From Lelliottia amnigena (GTDB lineage: Bacteria; Pseudomonadota; Gammaproteobacteria; Enterobacterales; Enterobacteriaceae), in the NCBI GenBank assembly GCA_900635465.1, contig LR134135.1, positions 2,852,001-2,916,000 on the forward strand: a DNA stretch of 64,000 bases. Direction: 5' to 3'. How positions within the stretch are numbered: the first letter of the stretch is position 1; the number at the start of each line of letters is the position of its first letter. Of the stretch, positions 8,241-16,797 are shown piece after piece. The position numbers and the translations under genes were made by a program. Under the pieces are notes generated by a model. The model had not been told where the DNA came from and made no database searches. It saw only the letters and a program-made list of their open reading frames with translations.

Positions 8241-9518
8241 ATGAAAACGAAAGTCCAACTGTCATTCATGATGTTTGTTGAATGGTTTATCTGGGGCGCC
8301 TGGTTTGTGCCGCTGTGGCTGTGGCTGAGCAAAAGCGGCTTTACCGCTGGCGAAATTGGCTGGTCTTACGCCTGTACCGCCATCGCTGCCATCCTCTCGC
8401 CGATTCTTGTTGGCTCCCTGACCGACCGTTTCTTTGCCGCGCAAAAAGTATTGTCGCTGCTGATGTTTGTTGGTGCTGCCTTGATTTATTTCGCCGCACA
8501 GCAAACCGAATTCAGCAGCTTCTTCCCGCTTCTGCTGGCCTATTCACTGACCTACATGCCAACCATCGCGCTGACCAACAGCATCGCCTTCTCCAACGTG
8601 GACGATGTGGAAGCCGACTTCCCGCGCATCCGCGTGATGGGCACAATTGGCTGGATTGCGTCGGGTCTGGCCTGCGGGTTCTTACCGCAAATGATGGGTT
8701 ATAACGATATTTCTGATACCAATATTCCACTGCTTATGACGGCAGCGAGCTCTGTCGTACTGGGTGTCTTCGCGCTGTTCCTGCCCAACACGCCGCCGAA
8801 GAGCACGGGGAAAATGGACATTAAAGTCATGCTGGGGCTGGACGCGTTGATCCTGCTGCGCGACAAAAATTTCCTGGTGTTCTTCTTCTGTTCATTCCTG
8901 TTCGCAATGCCGCTGGCGTTTTATTACATCTTCGCTAACGGGTATCTCACTGAAGTCGGCATGAAAAATGCCACCGGCTGGATGACGCTCGGCCAGTTCT
9001 CCGAGATCTTCTTTATGCTGGCGCTGCCGTTTTTTACCAAGCGCTTTGGTATCAAAAAGGTTCTGTTATTAGGTCTTATCACCGCCGCCATCCGTTACGC
9101 CTTTTTCGTCTTTGGCGGTGCGGACGAGTACTTCACCTACGGCCTGCTGTTCCTCGGTATTTTGCTGCACGGTGTGAGCTACGACTTCTATTACGTCACC
9201 GCCTATATCTACGTGGATAAGAAAGCGCCAGTGCATATGCGCACCGCCGCGCAAGGATTGATCACGCTGTGCTGTCAGGGTTTTGGCAGTCTTTTAGGCT
9301 ACCGCCTGGGCGGCGTGATGATGGAAAAAATGTTTGCTTATAAAGAGCCGGTGAATGGGTTGACCTTCAACTGGGCCGGAATGTGGGCGTTCGGCGGCAT
9401 CATGATCGCCGTTATCGCCGTGCTGTTTATGCTGTTTTTCCGCGAATCGGATAAAGAGATCACCGCAATTGAGGTGGTTGATGGCGATACCGCGCTGACA
9501 CGAGGGGAAGTTAAATGA
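8241..9518 (+). CDS. yegT: Nucleoside:H+ symporter family transporter YegT
   Basis: Inner-membrane major-facilitator transporter of 425 residues, the same length as E. coli YegT and related to NupG and XapB, which import nucleosides with protons. About twelve hydrophobic segments run along the protein; the N-terminus has FVEWFIWGAWFVPLW and the C-terminal half WAGMWAFGG. First gene of yegTUV; its stop overlaps yegU as ATGA. With an ADP-ribosylglycohydrolase and a sugar/nucleoside kinase behind it, uptake of a nucleoside or related glycoside is a reasonable inference. Confidence 0.92.
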   Translation: MKTKVQLSFMMFVEWFIWGAWFVPLWLWLSKSGFTAGEIGWSYACTAIAAILSPILVGSLTDRFFAAQKVLSLLMFVGAALIYFAAQQTEFSSFFPLLLAYSLTYMPTIALTNSIAFSNVDDVEADFPRIRVMGTIGWIASGLACGFLPQMMGYNDISDTNIPLLMTAASSVVLGVFALFLPNTPPKSTGKMDIKVMLGLDALILLRDKNFLVFFFCSFLFAMPLAFYYIFANGYLTEVGMKNATGWMTLGQFSEIFFMLALPFFTKRFGIKKVLLLGLITAAIRYAFFVFGGADEYFTYGLLFLGILLHGVSYDFYYVTAYIYVDKKAPVHMRTAAQGLITLCCQGFGSLLGYRLGGVMMEKMFAYKEPVNGLTFNWAGMWAFGGIMIAVIAVLFMLFFRESDKEITAIEVVDGDTALTRGEVK

Positions 9519-10519
9519 AAGCAGATCGTATTCTCGGTGCCCTTTATGGGCAGACGCTGGGAGACGCAATGGGCATGCCGTCGGAGCTGTGGCCGCGCAG
9601 CCGTGTCAAAGCGCACTTCGGCTGGATAGACCGCTTTTTGCCGGGACCTGCAGAGAACAACGCCGCCTGCTATTTTGGTCGCGCGGAGTTTACCGATGAT
9701 ACCTCCATGGCACTGGCGCTGGCCGATGCCATCATCGAGTGCGACGGACAGATTCATGCTGACACCATTGGGAAGCACATCCTGCTGTGGGCAAACCGGT
9801 TCGATGCCTTCAACAAAAATGTGCTCGGCCCGACGTCTAAAATTGCGTTGAACGCCATTCGCGACGGGAAGCCCGTCAGTGAACTGGAAAATAACGGCGT
9901 GACGAACGGTGCGGCGATGCGCGCCTCACCGCTGGGCTGCCTGCTCCCGGTCACCCGTCTTGAGCATTTTGTGGGTCAGGTTGCGCTTGCATCCAGCCCG
10001 ACGCACAAATCGGATCTGGCGATTGCCGGTGCGGTAGTGATTTCGTGGGCGATTTCCCGCGCGATAGACGGCGAGTGCTGGCAGAACATTGTCGACGCCC
10101 TACCCGGCATTGCGCGCTACGCTCAAGAGTCCAACGTTACGACCTTTAGCGCGTCGCTGGCGGCACGTCTCGAACTGGCGCTAAAAACCGTGCGTGAAGC
10201 CAACGGCATCGAATCCGCCAGCGAGCGGATTTATCAGCTGATCGGCGCTGGAACCAGCACGATCGAATCCGTTCCGGCTGCAATTGCGATGGTAGAACTT
10301 GCCGGCACCGACCCCAATCGCTGTGCCATATTGTGCGCCAATCTCGGCGGCGATACGGACACCATCGGGGCAATGGCAACGGCCATTTGTGGCGCATTAC
10401 ACGGTGTTCAGGCCATTAACCCGGAATTTAAAGCTGAACTGGATGCGGTCAATCAGCTCAATTTTGAGTATTACAGCGAAAAACTGCTGCACTATCGGGA
10501 ACAAAGAGAGGGCACATGA
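9515..10519 (+). CDS. yegU: ADP-ribosylglycohydrolase-family protein YegU
   Basis: Cytoplasmic all-helical hydrolase of the ADP-ribosyl-glycohydrolase (DraG/ARH) family, 334 residues as in E. coli. Family motifs are visible: GDAMGMPSE near residues 10-18, FTDDTSMALALADA near 55-70 (metal-binding acidic residues) and NLGGDTDTIGAMA near 275. These place two divalent metals in the active site. Coupled by four-base ATGA overlaps to yegT before and yegV after. The natural substrate is not established; a glycosidic bond in an imported nucleoside-like compound fits the operon. Confidence 0.9.
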   Translation: MKADRILGALYGQTLGDAMGMPSELWPRSRVKAHFGWIDRFLPGPAENNAACYFGRAEFTDDTSMALALADAIIECDGQIHADTIGKHILLWANRFDAFNKNVLGPTSKIALNAIRDGKPVSELENNGVTNGAAMRASPLGCLLPVTRLEHFVGQVALASSPTHKSDLAIAGAVVISWAISRAIDGECWQNIVDALPGIARYAQESNVTTFSASLAARLELALKTVREANGIESASERIYQLIGAGTSTIESVPAAIAMVELAGTDPNRCAILCANLGGDTDTIGAMATAICGALHGVQAINPEFKAELDAVNQLNFEYYSEKLLHYREQREGT

Positions 10520-11471
10520 ACACAGGATTTTCCCGCCGTCTTGAGTCGCTAACAGCACAGCGTCCGGTGACGGTTCTGGGCGCAGCGGTCATCGACGTGA
10601 TCGCCGACGCTTACGCCCTGCCCTGGCGCGGCTGCGATATTGAGCTTAAGCAACAGGGCGTTAATATTGGCGGATGCGCGCTGAATATTGCCATCGCGCT
10701 GAAACGTCTGGGTATTGACGCGCAAAACGCGCTGCCGGTGGGGCATGGCGTTTGGGCAGATATCATTCGCAACGCGATGGCAACACAGGATCTGCACAGC
10801 GCGGTGGAAGCCGAAACGGGCGATAACGGCTGGTGCCTGGCGCTGGTTGAGCCAGACGGCGAGCGCACGTTTATGTCGTTCAGCGGTGTGGAAAATCAGT
10901 GGCAGCAGCGCTGGCTGGACACACTCGTTGTGCCCGCAAAAAGCCTGGTCTATTTATCCGGCTATCAGCTGGCCGCACCCTGTGGTGAGTTGCTCACCCG
11001 CTGGCTGGAGCAACTGCACGACGTCACCCCGTTTATCGATTTCGGCCCGCGCTTCGAAGATATTCCGGATGCATTAATGGCGCGGATTATGGCCTGCAAA
11101 CCGATTGTTTCGCTTAACCGTCAGGAGGCGCATATCGCCGCCGCGTGCATTGGCGCTGATGACGCGTCACTGGGCAAAGCCTGGCAGAAGCGCTATGGCT
11201 GCCCGCTGATTGTGCGTTATGACAAAGACGGCGCGTGGTATTACGACGGCGAAAACACCGGGCATGTGGCGGCGTTTCCCGCAACCGTGGTGGACACGAT
11301 CGGGGCAGGCGACAGCCACGCGGGCGGAACGCTTGCAGGGCTAGCGGCGGGCTGGGCTTTGCTGATGCTGTCGCGCTGGGAAATGCAGTGGCGGCGTGGG
11401 TCGTCAGTCACCGCGGCGGCGACTGTGCGCCGACGCGCGAGGCATTACTCCTCGCACACAAAGACATATAA
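10516..11471 (+). pseudogene. yegV: PfkB-family sugar/nucleoside kinase YegV, frameshifted near the end
   Basis: Carbohydrate/nucleoside kinase of the PfkB (ribokinase) family. The frame from 10516 holds GGCALNIAIALKRLG near residue 55 and the catalytic DTIGAGDSHAGG near 260. At 11350-11354 the reading goes GGC TGG; one missing C there shifts the frame. The expected C-terminus (GFADAVALGNAVAAW to the TAA at 11471) continues in the next frame, whereas the literal frame ends at 11487 with about 48 unrelated residues. Restoring one base gives 318 residues, against 321 in E. coli. The active-site aspartate is kept, but the final helices are lost if the change is real. Confidence 0.85.
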
Positions 11472-12192
11472 ATCGCTTCGGCAGTAGCTGATGCTGTACT
11501 CAATGGGCCGGTGTTGCTGGTCAAGCGCAACCTGCTTGATCACCAGCACCGGAATTTTTTCGTCCATGTTGATATGCTTCTGGAACTCACTGTCCGGCAT
11601 CCGGGCGCTCACGCGAGAGCGCGTGCGCTGCGGGAAAACGTTTTGGCTACGGAAATAGTCATACAGTGAAATGCCAATCGCATCGGGGTCGTGAATGAGT
11701 CCAACCGGAACCCAGGACTCTTCAATGGAGACTGCATCTTCGTCCACGTAGCGAATGCGTTTAAGCATGAAAACGTCACTTTGCGGAGCGATGGACAATT
11801 CCCCCGCCACGTCATCCGGGCATTTCACGATCCGCTTGTTGACCCACAGCGTGTCAGGTTTTTTTGCCCCGCAACACAACCTGCTGAGAAAATCCGCGCG
11901 CCTCTTTCAGCGAGTATTCAAAGATATTGTTGATTTGCGTCCCGTAACCGCGGGCGCGCGTCACCACGCCCTCTTCTTCCAGCGCCTGCATCGCTTTACG
12001 CACGGTGATGCGTGACACACCGGTCAGTTGGCTCAAATCGCGCTCACCCGGCAAAATATTGCCATGCTCCAGCGCGCCGCTACGGACGGCGTTTTTTACC
12101 GTCTCGGCGAACTTAAGGTATAGCGGAGTATTATCCGCTGCCGCAATACGTTCATTTAGCTGAGCAATTAATCGGGTATGCGCTTGTTCCAT
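11445..12192 (-). pseudogene. yegW: GntR-family (HutC type) regulator YegW, frameshifted
   Basis: Transcription factor with an N-terminal winged helix (about residues 20-85, GERDLSQLTGVSRITVRKAM) and a C-terminal UTRA effector domain. The first frame stops at 11854 after 112 residues, ending LRGKKT. The rest, from PDTLWVNKR, continues in another frame to 11445. The junction is a run of seven A on the coding strand (plus-strand T at 11859-11865) where six would keep frame. Correcting it gives 248 residues, exactly the E. coli length. As it reads, DNA binding might survive but ligand sensing would not. It ends 27 bases inside the 3' end of yegV. Confidence 0.88.
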
Positions 12193-12241
12193 CTCTCTTT
12201 TCCAGGCCGAAAATCCTTATCCAGTATACTCGTTCGGGGCA

Positions 12242-13041
12242 TTACCACCACGCATGAAAATGGTGAACCGGGCCAATACCGTGACCGACTTCGAGACTGT
12301 CAGCTTTTTCCAGCGCGCGCGATAGCCAAATTTTGGCCTCCTTCACCGTATCCTCCCAACTATCATGACGTGGGCGGAGTGCAGACAGCGCTGCCGATAG
12401 CGTGCAGCCGGTACCATGGGTGTTTTTGGTCATGACGCGTGGCGCGGTGAATCGCTGGATACTCTCACGCGTGAAGAGCCAGTCCGGGCTCTCAGGATCG
12501 TCAAGATGGCCGCCTTTCATCAGCACTGCCTCGCAGCCAAGCGCCAGAAGTGCGCGCCCCTGCTCTTTCATCTCGTGCTCGGTACGGGCATGAGGCGCAT
12601 CCAGCAGCGCCGCCGCCTCCGGCAAATTTGGCGTGATCAGCGCGACGTGTGGCAGAAGGTGTTTTCGCAGAGTTTCGACAGCAGCGGGAGATAGCAGCGG
12701 ATCGCCACTTTTCGCCAGCATCACCGTATCAAGTACCACGTTTTTAACGCGATAATGTTTGAGGCGCTCCGCGACCGCTTCCACGATATCCGCCTCTGCC
12801 AGCATGCCGATTTTGGTGGAATCAATGCGGACATCGCTGAACACAGAGTCCAGTTGTGCACCGACAAATCCGGTTCGATACGATACACCGACTGCACGCC
12901 GCGCGTATTTTGCGCCACCAGTGCGGTAATGACCGAGCAGCCATACGCCCCAAGGGCGGAGAATGTTTTCAGATCCGCCTGAATCCCGGCACCACCACTC
13001 GGATCGGTGCCAGCAATGGTTAATGCGTTGATACGTTTCAT
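12242..13041 (-). pseudogene. thiD: Hydroxymethylpyrimidine (phosphate) kinase ThiD, frameshifted
   Basis: ThiD phosphorylates hydroxymethylpyrimidine and its monophosphate for thiamine synthesis. The start is the ATG at 13041, overlapping the thiM stop as ATGA; the first frame reads [20 protein letters not shown]. Near 12866-12868 a run of three T on the coding strand stands where four are needed (RIEPD then [10 protein letters not shown]), and the rest of the protein, including MLAKSGDPLLSP and NTHGTGCTLSAAL, follows in another frame. With one base restored it has 266 residues, as in E. coli. Loss would cause thiamine-pyrimidine auxotrophy, which makes a sequencing error more likely. Confidence 0.88.
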
Positions 13042-13808
13042 GCCTGCGCCTCCAGGTTCCAGAGTGCGTCAATAAATGTGCAGGCAAAGCTTCCCGGTCC
13101 ACGGCTTTGTTTGATAGCCACGCTTCCGGCGTGTTTCATAAACCCGCATGCCGCGGCAACATTGTCCAGCCGGTCGCCAGGCAATGAACAGCTTGCCGCG
13201 ACAACGGCCGATAGCGCACAGCCGGTCCCCACGACGCGCGTCATCATCACATCGCCCCCGGTGATGGTCTGCGTGCGTTGCCCATCGGTGATGTAATCCA
13301 CTTCGCCCGTCACCGCGACAATGGCATTGGTCTGTCGGGCAAGGGCTATCGCGGCAGGCAAGGCGCTGGAAGCGGTATCGGTGGTGTCAACGCCTCGCCC
13401 ACCGGCGCTCATACCGGCAAGCGCGAGAATTTCCGAGGCATTACCGCGGATCGCCGCAGGTTTGAGTGTGAGGATTTGCTGGCAAAAACGGGTGCGGTAC
13501 GCAAGCGCACCCACGGCGACGGGATCCAACGTCCACGGTTTCCCAGCGGCCACCGCACTTTCAATTGCCCGACGCATCGCCTGCGCGCGCGGCGCGGTCA
13601 GCGTTCCGACGTTGATCAGTAAAGCATCAGCCATCGCGGCAAATTGCTCAGCCTCTTCGGCTTCAATCACCATTGCGGGAGACGCGCCAAGTGCCAGCAA
13701 AACGTTGGCCGTAAAGGTTTGCACCACATCGTTGGTCATGCAGTGTGTGAGCGGGGAACGCGTGCGGAAGTGATGTAAGGCGTGTAAATCGAGTCGGTCA
13801 AGCTGCAT
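13038..13808 (-). CDS. thiM: Hydroxyethylthiazole kinase
   Basis: Salvage kinase that phosphorylates 4-methyl-5-(2-hydroxyethyl)thiazole for thiamine synthesis in the cytoplasm. The 256 residues carry [10 protein letters not shown] near 21, ALGASPAM near 34 and [11 protein letters not shown] near 192, where the conserved cysteine of this ribokinase-fold family sits. AGGAG lies nine bases before the ATG. First gene of thiMD, downstream of a TPP riboswitch, so expression should fall when thiamine pyrophosphate is plentiful. Confidence 0.93.
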   Translation of the reverse strand: MQLDRLDLHALHHFRTRSPLTHCMTNDVVQTFTANVLLALGASPAMVIEAEEAEQFAAMADALLINVGTLTAPRAQAMRRAIESAVAAGKPWTLDPVAVGALAYRTRFCQQILTLKPAAIRGNASEILALAGMSAGGRGVDTTDTASSALPAAIALARQTNAIVAVTGEVDYITDGQRTQTITGGDVMMTRVVGTGCALSAVVAASCSLPGDRLDNVAAACGFMKHAGSVAIKQSRGPGSFACTFIDALWNLEAQA

Positions 13809-13856
13809 ATTTCGCTCCTGCCTTGCGCGAAGAAGCGATAACCCTAAAAGTCACCT

Positions 13857-13935
13857 GACTTCCCTACGCTGGCATTATCCAGATCAGGTGGTACGGGTAT
13901 TTCTCAGCCTTCACAAAGAAGGGCACCCCGAGTCA
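13857..13935 (-). promoter_or_regulatory. TPP riboswitch (THI element) of thiMD
   Basis: Read on the minus strand, the segment has the conserved TPP aptamer blocks in order: CTCGGGGTGCC, then GGCTGAGAAATACCC, then ACCTGATCTGGATAATGCC and AGCGTAGGGAA. It ends about 50 bases before the thiM start codon. The following TCAGGTGACTT can pair with aptamer or ribosome-site sequence, as in the E. coli thiM switch, which blocks translation when TPP binds. Confidence 0.95.
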
Positions 13936-14363
13936 AATTACCTAAAACTTCAGTAATCGGGACAGCGTAGAGGAAGTGATTATCTTAAGCAAGCGTCTTA
14001 GCCCCCTCTTTCCCGAGCATAAAATGCTGTAAACATTTATTATTTCAGGCGTACTTAGGTAGTGTCATTCCCTATATATGTAAACATTAAATATCCTTGA
14101 TTTCTTAGGGTTAATAATCTTTCATCCATGAACAAAACCCTATTCACGCCCAACTCTTCAGACTATTACAAACAAAATAAAGCCAATTAAAACAACATCA
14201 TATTTAATAATCAATCAACCCATAATTACTTATTCATTCGTATATTACGTGATCTAAATCAAATGCAGTGGAAGCGAATTACGGGATAGTTGCCCAAGGT
14301 AACCACTTAGTTTCTGTGTAAGAGCCGCTATAGACCGAATGATTTCTAATAATATGGTAGCAA
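13936..14363. other. AT-rich non-coding stretch upstream of thiMD
   Basis: About 430 bases, markedly richer in A and T than the flanking genes. It must hold the thiMD promoter at its left end. I see no convincing gene on either strand; a 20-codon frame near 14128 has no ribosome site. The composition shift marks the left edge of a region absent from K-12. Confidence 0.5.
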
Positions 14364-14486
14364 ATGTTAAAACTTATTATTGCCTCGGCAATCGTATCAA
14401 TTTCCCTAGTCGGCACAGGGATTTTTATCGGCGTGATATATAAAAATACGGTTAGCAATATGGCAGAAAATTGCATCAGCCAATGA
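14364..14486 (+). CDS. Possible 40-residue single-span membrane peptide
   Basis: Begins MLKLIIASAIVSISLVG and has one strongly hydrophobic segment (residues 2-26) followed by a polar tail ending CISQ. The topology suits a small inner-membrane protein. Against it: the ribosome site is weak (GGTAG three bases upstream) and no homologue is known to me. A stem-loop lies about 60 bases after the stop. Not a recognised family; it could be a chance frame in AT-rich DNA. Confidence 0.35.
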   Translation: MLKLIIASAIVSISLVGTGIFIGVIYKNTVSNMAENCISQ

Positions 14487-14548
14487 CTGGGATTTCATTG
14501 TCTCGTCATTATGGAAATAACCACTTTAAATGCCTGACCACTACAAAA

Positions 14549-14568
14549 AACCTGGAAACAGCCAGGTT
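14549..14568 (-). terminator. Stem-loop with a T run in the minus direction
   Basis: AACCTGG (14549-14555) and CCAGGTT (14562-14568) form a perfect stem. Read on the minus strand it is followed by TTTTTTG, an intrinsic-terminator layout; on the plus strand the tail is weaker (ATTTCA). No annotated minus-strand gene lies just upstream of it in that direction. Confidence 0.5.
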
Positions 14569-14610
14569 ATTTCACAGTGTCGTTTTATAAAAATATATTA
14601 GGATCAATGA

Positions 14611-15114
14611 ATGATGAAGATGATATTAGCGGTATTGGTATGCGCGGCGACGCTTTCGGGTTGTACGACAGAATCACAGCGCATTGCCAATTGCACAAGT
14701 ACGGGTGTAAGCCTGGATACGTGTTATAAAGTTGAGCATGATAATCAAAATGTTATCCGCGCCGCAGCACTTCAGAATGCGTACAACCGTTCAGATGTAT
14801 ACGCGCAGCAATATGATAATAAGCATCATCATCATGGTGTAGATCAACATGCGCAGGCCGCACACGTTGCCGATCCATTACGTGAAGCGTCATTCTCGGC
14901 AAATGGAATTCATGCAACGGCCAGTAATGGCTTCTTTACTGCCACTATTAATGGCAAAAAAGCCACAGTAAAACGTTTCAATGCCAATGCTTACGAAATT
15001 AAAGGCGCGGGATATGTTCTCTCTATTACCCTGGACGAAAACGGAATTACCGATGCGTCATGGAATAAGACGCAGGGCAGAGATAATGGATTACTTCAGG
15101 TCATTCAGAAGTAA
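14611..15114 (+). CDS. Histidine-rich lipoprotein of unknown function
   Basis: A 167-residue protein with a lipoprotein signal peptide: short hydrophobic stretch, then LSGC with lipidated C18, followed by TT, so outer-membrane sorting is likely. The middle part has a histidine cluster (KHHHHGVDQHAQAAH, about residues 71-85) that could bind metal. The C-terminal 70 residues look like a small beta domain (FTATINGKKATVKRFNANAYEI). I do not recognise the family. It stands alone: weak ribosome site AGGATC, and a strong terminator directly after the stop. Nearby rcnB (nickel/cobalt) makes a metal role tempting, but that is inference. Confidence 0.7.
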   Translation: MMKMILAVLVCAATLSGCTTESQRIANCTSTGVSLDTCYKVEHDNQNVIRAAALQNAYNRSDVYAQQYDNKHHHHGVDQHAQAAHVADPLREASFSANGIHATASNGFFTATINGKKATVKRFNANAYEIKGAGYVLSITLDENGITDASWNKTQGRDNGLLQVIQK

Positions 15115-15120
15115 CGAATG

Positions 15121-15144
15121 GGCGGCTGAAAAAGCCGCCTTTTT
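15121..15144 (+). terminator. Rho-independent terminator after the lipoprotein gene
   Basis: GGCGGCT (15121-15127) pairs with AGCCGCC (15133-15139), followed by TTTTT. It begins six bases after the TAA. Confidence 0.9.
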
Positions 15145-15290
15145 CGCTTTCATCAGCGCGGCTTTTGAGTGTGTGGATCTGTGAGATTTTTTTCTGTGTT
15201 TTGATACAATAAAACCACAGCAAAAACATCGTCTTACTTCCCCTTCCCCAACACCTTTACATTGTAACAAAACAGTAAACAAATTAACCA

Positions 15291-15319
15291 TTGAGCCACG
15301 CGCCAAAAGGCTCTATATT
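15291..15319 (+). promoter_or_regulatory. Candidate sigma-70 promoter for dat-ddc
   Basis: TTGAGC (15291-15296) and TATATT (15314-15319) are separated by 17 bases and lie about 85 bases before the dat start. The preceding stretch from 15145 has no gene. Confidence 0.5.
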
Positions 15320-15402
15320 GGCCGCGTTTTTTACCTGACCCATCCTTAACTAACTATTAATTCAATCGAGGCGTATAAGACAGCCCCGGTTGTAGGAGTG
15401 AT

Positions 15403-16779
15403 ATGATGACGGATAAAGTCCGTATTGACACCGTAGATGCCCACAAAAGCAACGAAACCTATCTGGCCCGTCAGGCCGAGTTTGAATCGAACGTCAGGAG
15501 TTATCCTCGCAAGCTGCCTTTAGCGATTACTAAAGCAGACGGCGTATGGATTACCGATGCAGATAATAAAGAATACCTTGACTGTCTTGCAGGCGCTGGC
15601 ACCCTCGCGCTTGGCCATAACCATCCTGATGTGCTGAAAAGCATCCAAAATGTCATTACCAGCGGCTTGCCGTTACATACACTGGATCTGACAACTCCGT
15701 TGAAAGACGAGTTTTCTGAATACCTGCTCTCTCTGCTCCCTGGTCAGGGTAAAGAATATTGCCTGCAATTCACCGGCCCATCCGGCGCTGACGCCGTTGA
15801 AGCTGCGCTGAAGCTGGCGAAAAAAGTGACCGGCCGTAGCAGCATTATTAGCTTCTCCGGCGGCTATCACGGCATGACCCACGGCGCGCTGTCCGTGACA
15901 GGTAACCTGTCACCGAAAGAAGCGGTCGATAACATGATGCCTGAAGTGCAGTTCATGCCTTATCCGCACCAGTACCGCTGCCCGCTGGGCATTGGTGGTG
16001 ACGCGGGCGTGAAAGCGCTGACTTACTATTTCGACAACCTGATCAACGACGTTGAAAGCGGCGTGCGTAAACCTGCGGCCGTGATTCTGGAAGCCGTTCA
16101 GGGTGAAGGCGGCGTGAACCCGGCTCCGGCTGAGTGGCTGCAACGCATTCGTAAAGTGACTCAGGAACACGGCATTCTGCTGATCCTTGATGAAGTTCAG
16201 GCGGGCTTTGCACGTACTGGTAAGTTCTTCGCCTTTGAACACGCCGGTATCGAGCCAGATATCATCGTTATGTCTAAAGCCGTCGGTGGCGGTCTGCCGC
16301 TGGCCGTTCTCGGTATTAAAAAGCAGTTTGATGCCTGGGCGCCAGGTCATCACACCGGTACTTTCCGTGGTAATCAGTTGGCGATGGCGACCGGCCTGAC
16401 GACGCTGAAAATCCTGAAAGATCAGAACATTGCCGACAAAGTGGCTGCACAGGGCGAGTGGCTGAAAGGCAAACTGGCCGAACTGCAGAAACGCTATCCG
16501 GTGATTGGCCACGTACGCGGTCTGGGTTTGATGATCGGTATTGAGATCGTGAAACCAAACGAAGCGCCTGATCATATGGGTAGCTTCCCGGGCGATGGCG
16601 AGTTGTCCGCGCTGATTCAGAAAAAATGCTTCGAAGCCGGTTTGATTCTGGAACGTGGTGGCCGTGATGGCGTCGTACTGCGTCTGTTGCCGTCCCTGCT
16701 GATCAACGAGCAAGAGCTGAAGGTCTTCCTGGATAAATTTGAGCAGGCCCTGCTTGCTGCGGGCGTTCGCCCCGCGTAA
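15403..16779 (+). CDS. dat: L-2,4-diaminobutyrate:2-ketoglutarate 4-aminotransferase
   Basis: Class-III PLP aminotransferase, 458 residues, making L-2,4-diaminobutyrate from aspartate semialdehyde with glutamate as donor. Class marks are [15 protein letters not shown] near 125, [12 protein letters not shown] near 150, [18 protein letters not shown] near 262 and the PLP lysine in [10 protein letters not shown] near 292. TAGGAG lies six bases before the tandem ATGs. Followed after a short gap by the matching decarboxylase; together they form the 1,3-diaminopropane pathway known from Acinetobacter and Enterobacter. Confidence 0.92.
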   Translation: MMTDKVRIDTVDAHKSNETYLARQAEFESNVRSYPRKLPLAITKADGVWITDADNKEYLDCLAGAGTLALGHNHPDVLKSIQNVITSGLPLHTLDLTTPLKDEFSEYLLSLLPGQGKEYCLQFTGPSGADAVEAALKLAKKVTGRSSIISFSGGYHGMTHGALSVTGNLSPKEAVDNMMPEVQFMPYPHQYRCPLGIGGDAGVKALTYYFDNLINDVESGVRKPAAVILEAVQGEGGVNPAPAEWLQRIRKVTQEHGILLILDEVQAGFARTGKFFAFEHAGIEPDIIVMSKAVGGGLPLAVLGIKKQFDAWAPGHHTGTFRGNQLAMATGLTTLKILKDQNIADKVAAQGEWLKGKLAELQKRYPVIGHVRGLGLMIGIEIVKPNEAPDHMGSFPGDGELSALIQKKCFEAGLILERGGRDGVVLRLLPSLLINEQELKVFLDKFEQALLAAGVRPA

Positions 16780-16797
16780 ACGGAGTTATTGAACACG

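Noticed and set aside
14128..14190. 20-codon frame starting MNKTLFTPN
   Set aside because: No ribosome site or recognisable feature; too short to support.
14279..14476. 65-codon minus-strand frame in the AT-rich spacer
   Set aside because: No ribosome site and it lies antisense to the more plausible 40-residue membrane peptide; probably chance.
15910..16713. 267-codon minus-strand frame inside dat
   Set aside because: Shadow of the aminotransferase; composition is that of a reverse-complement frame.
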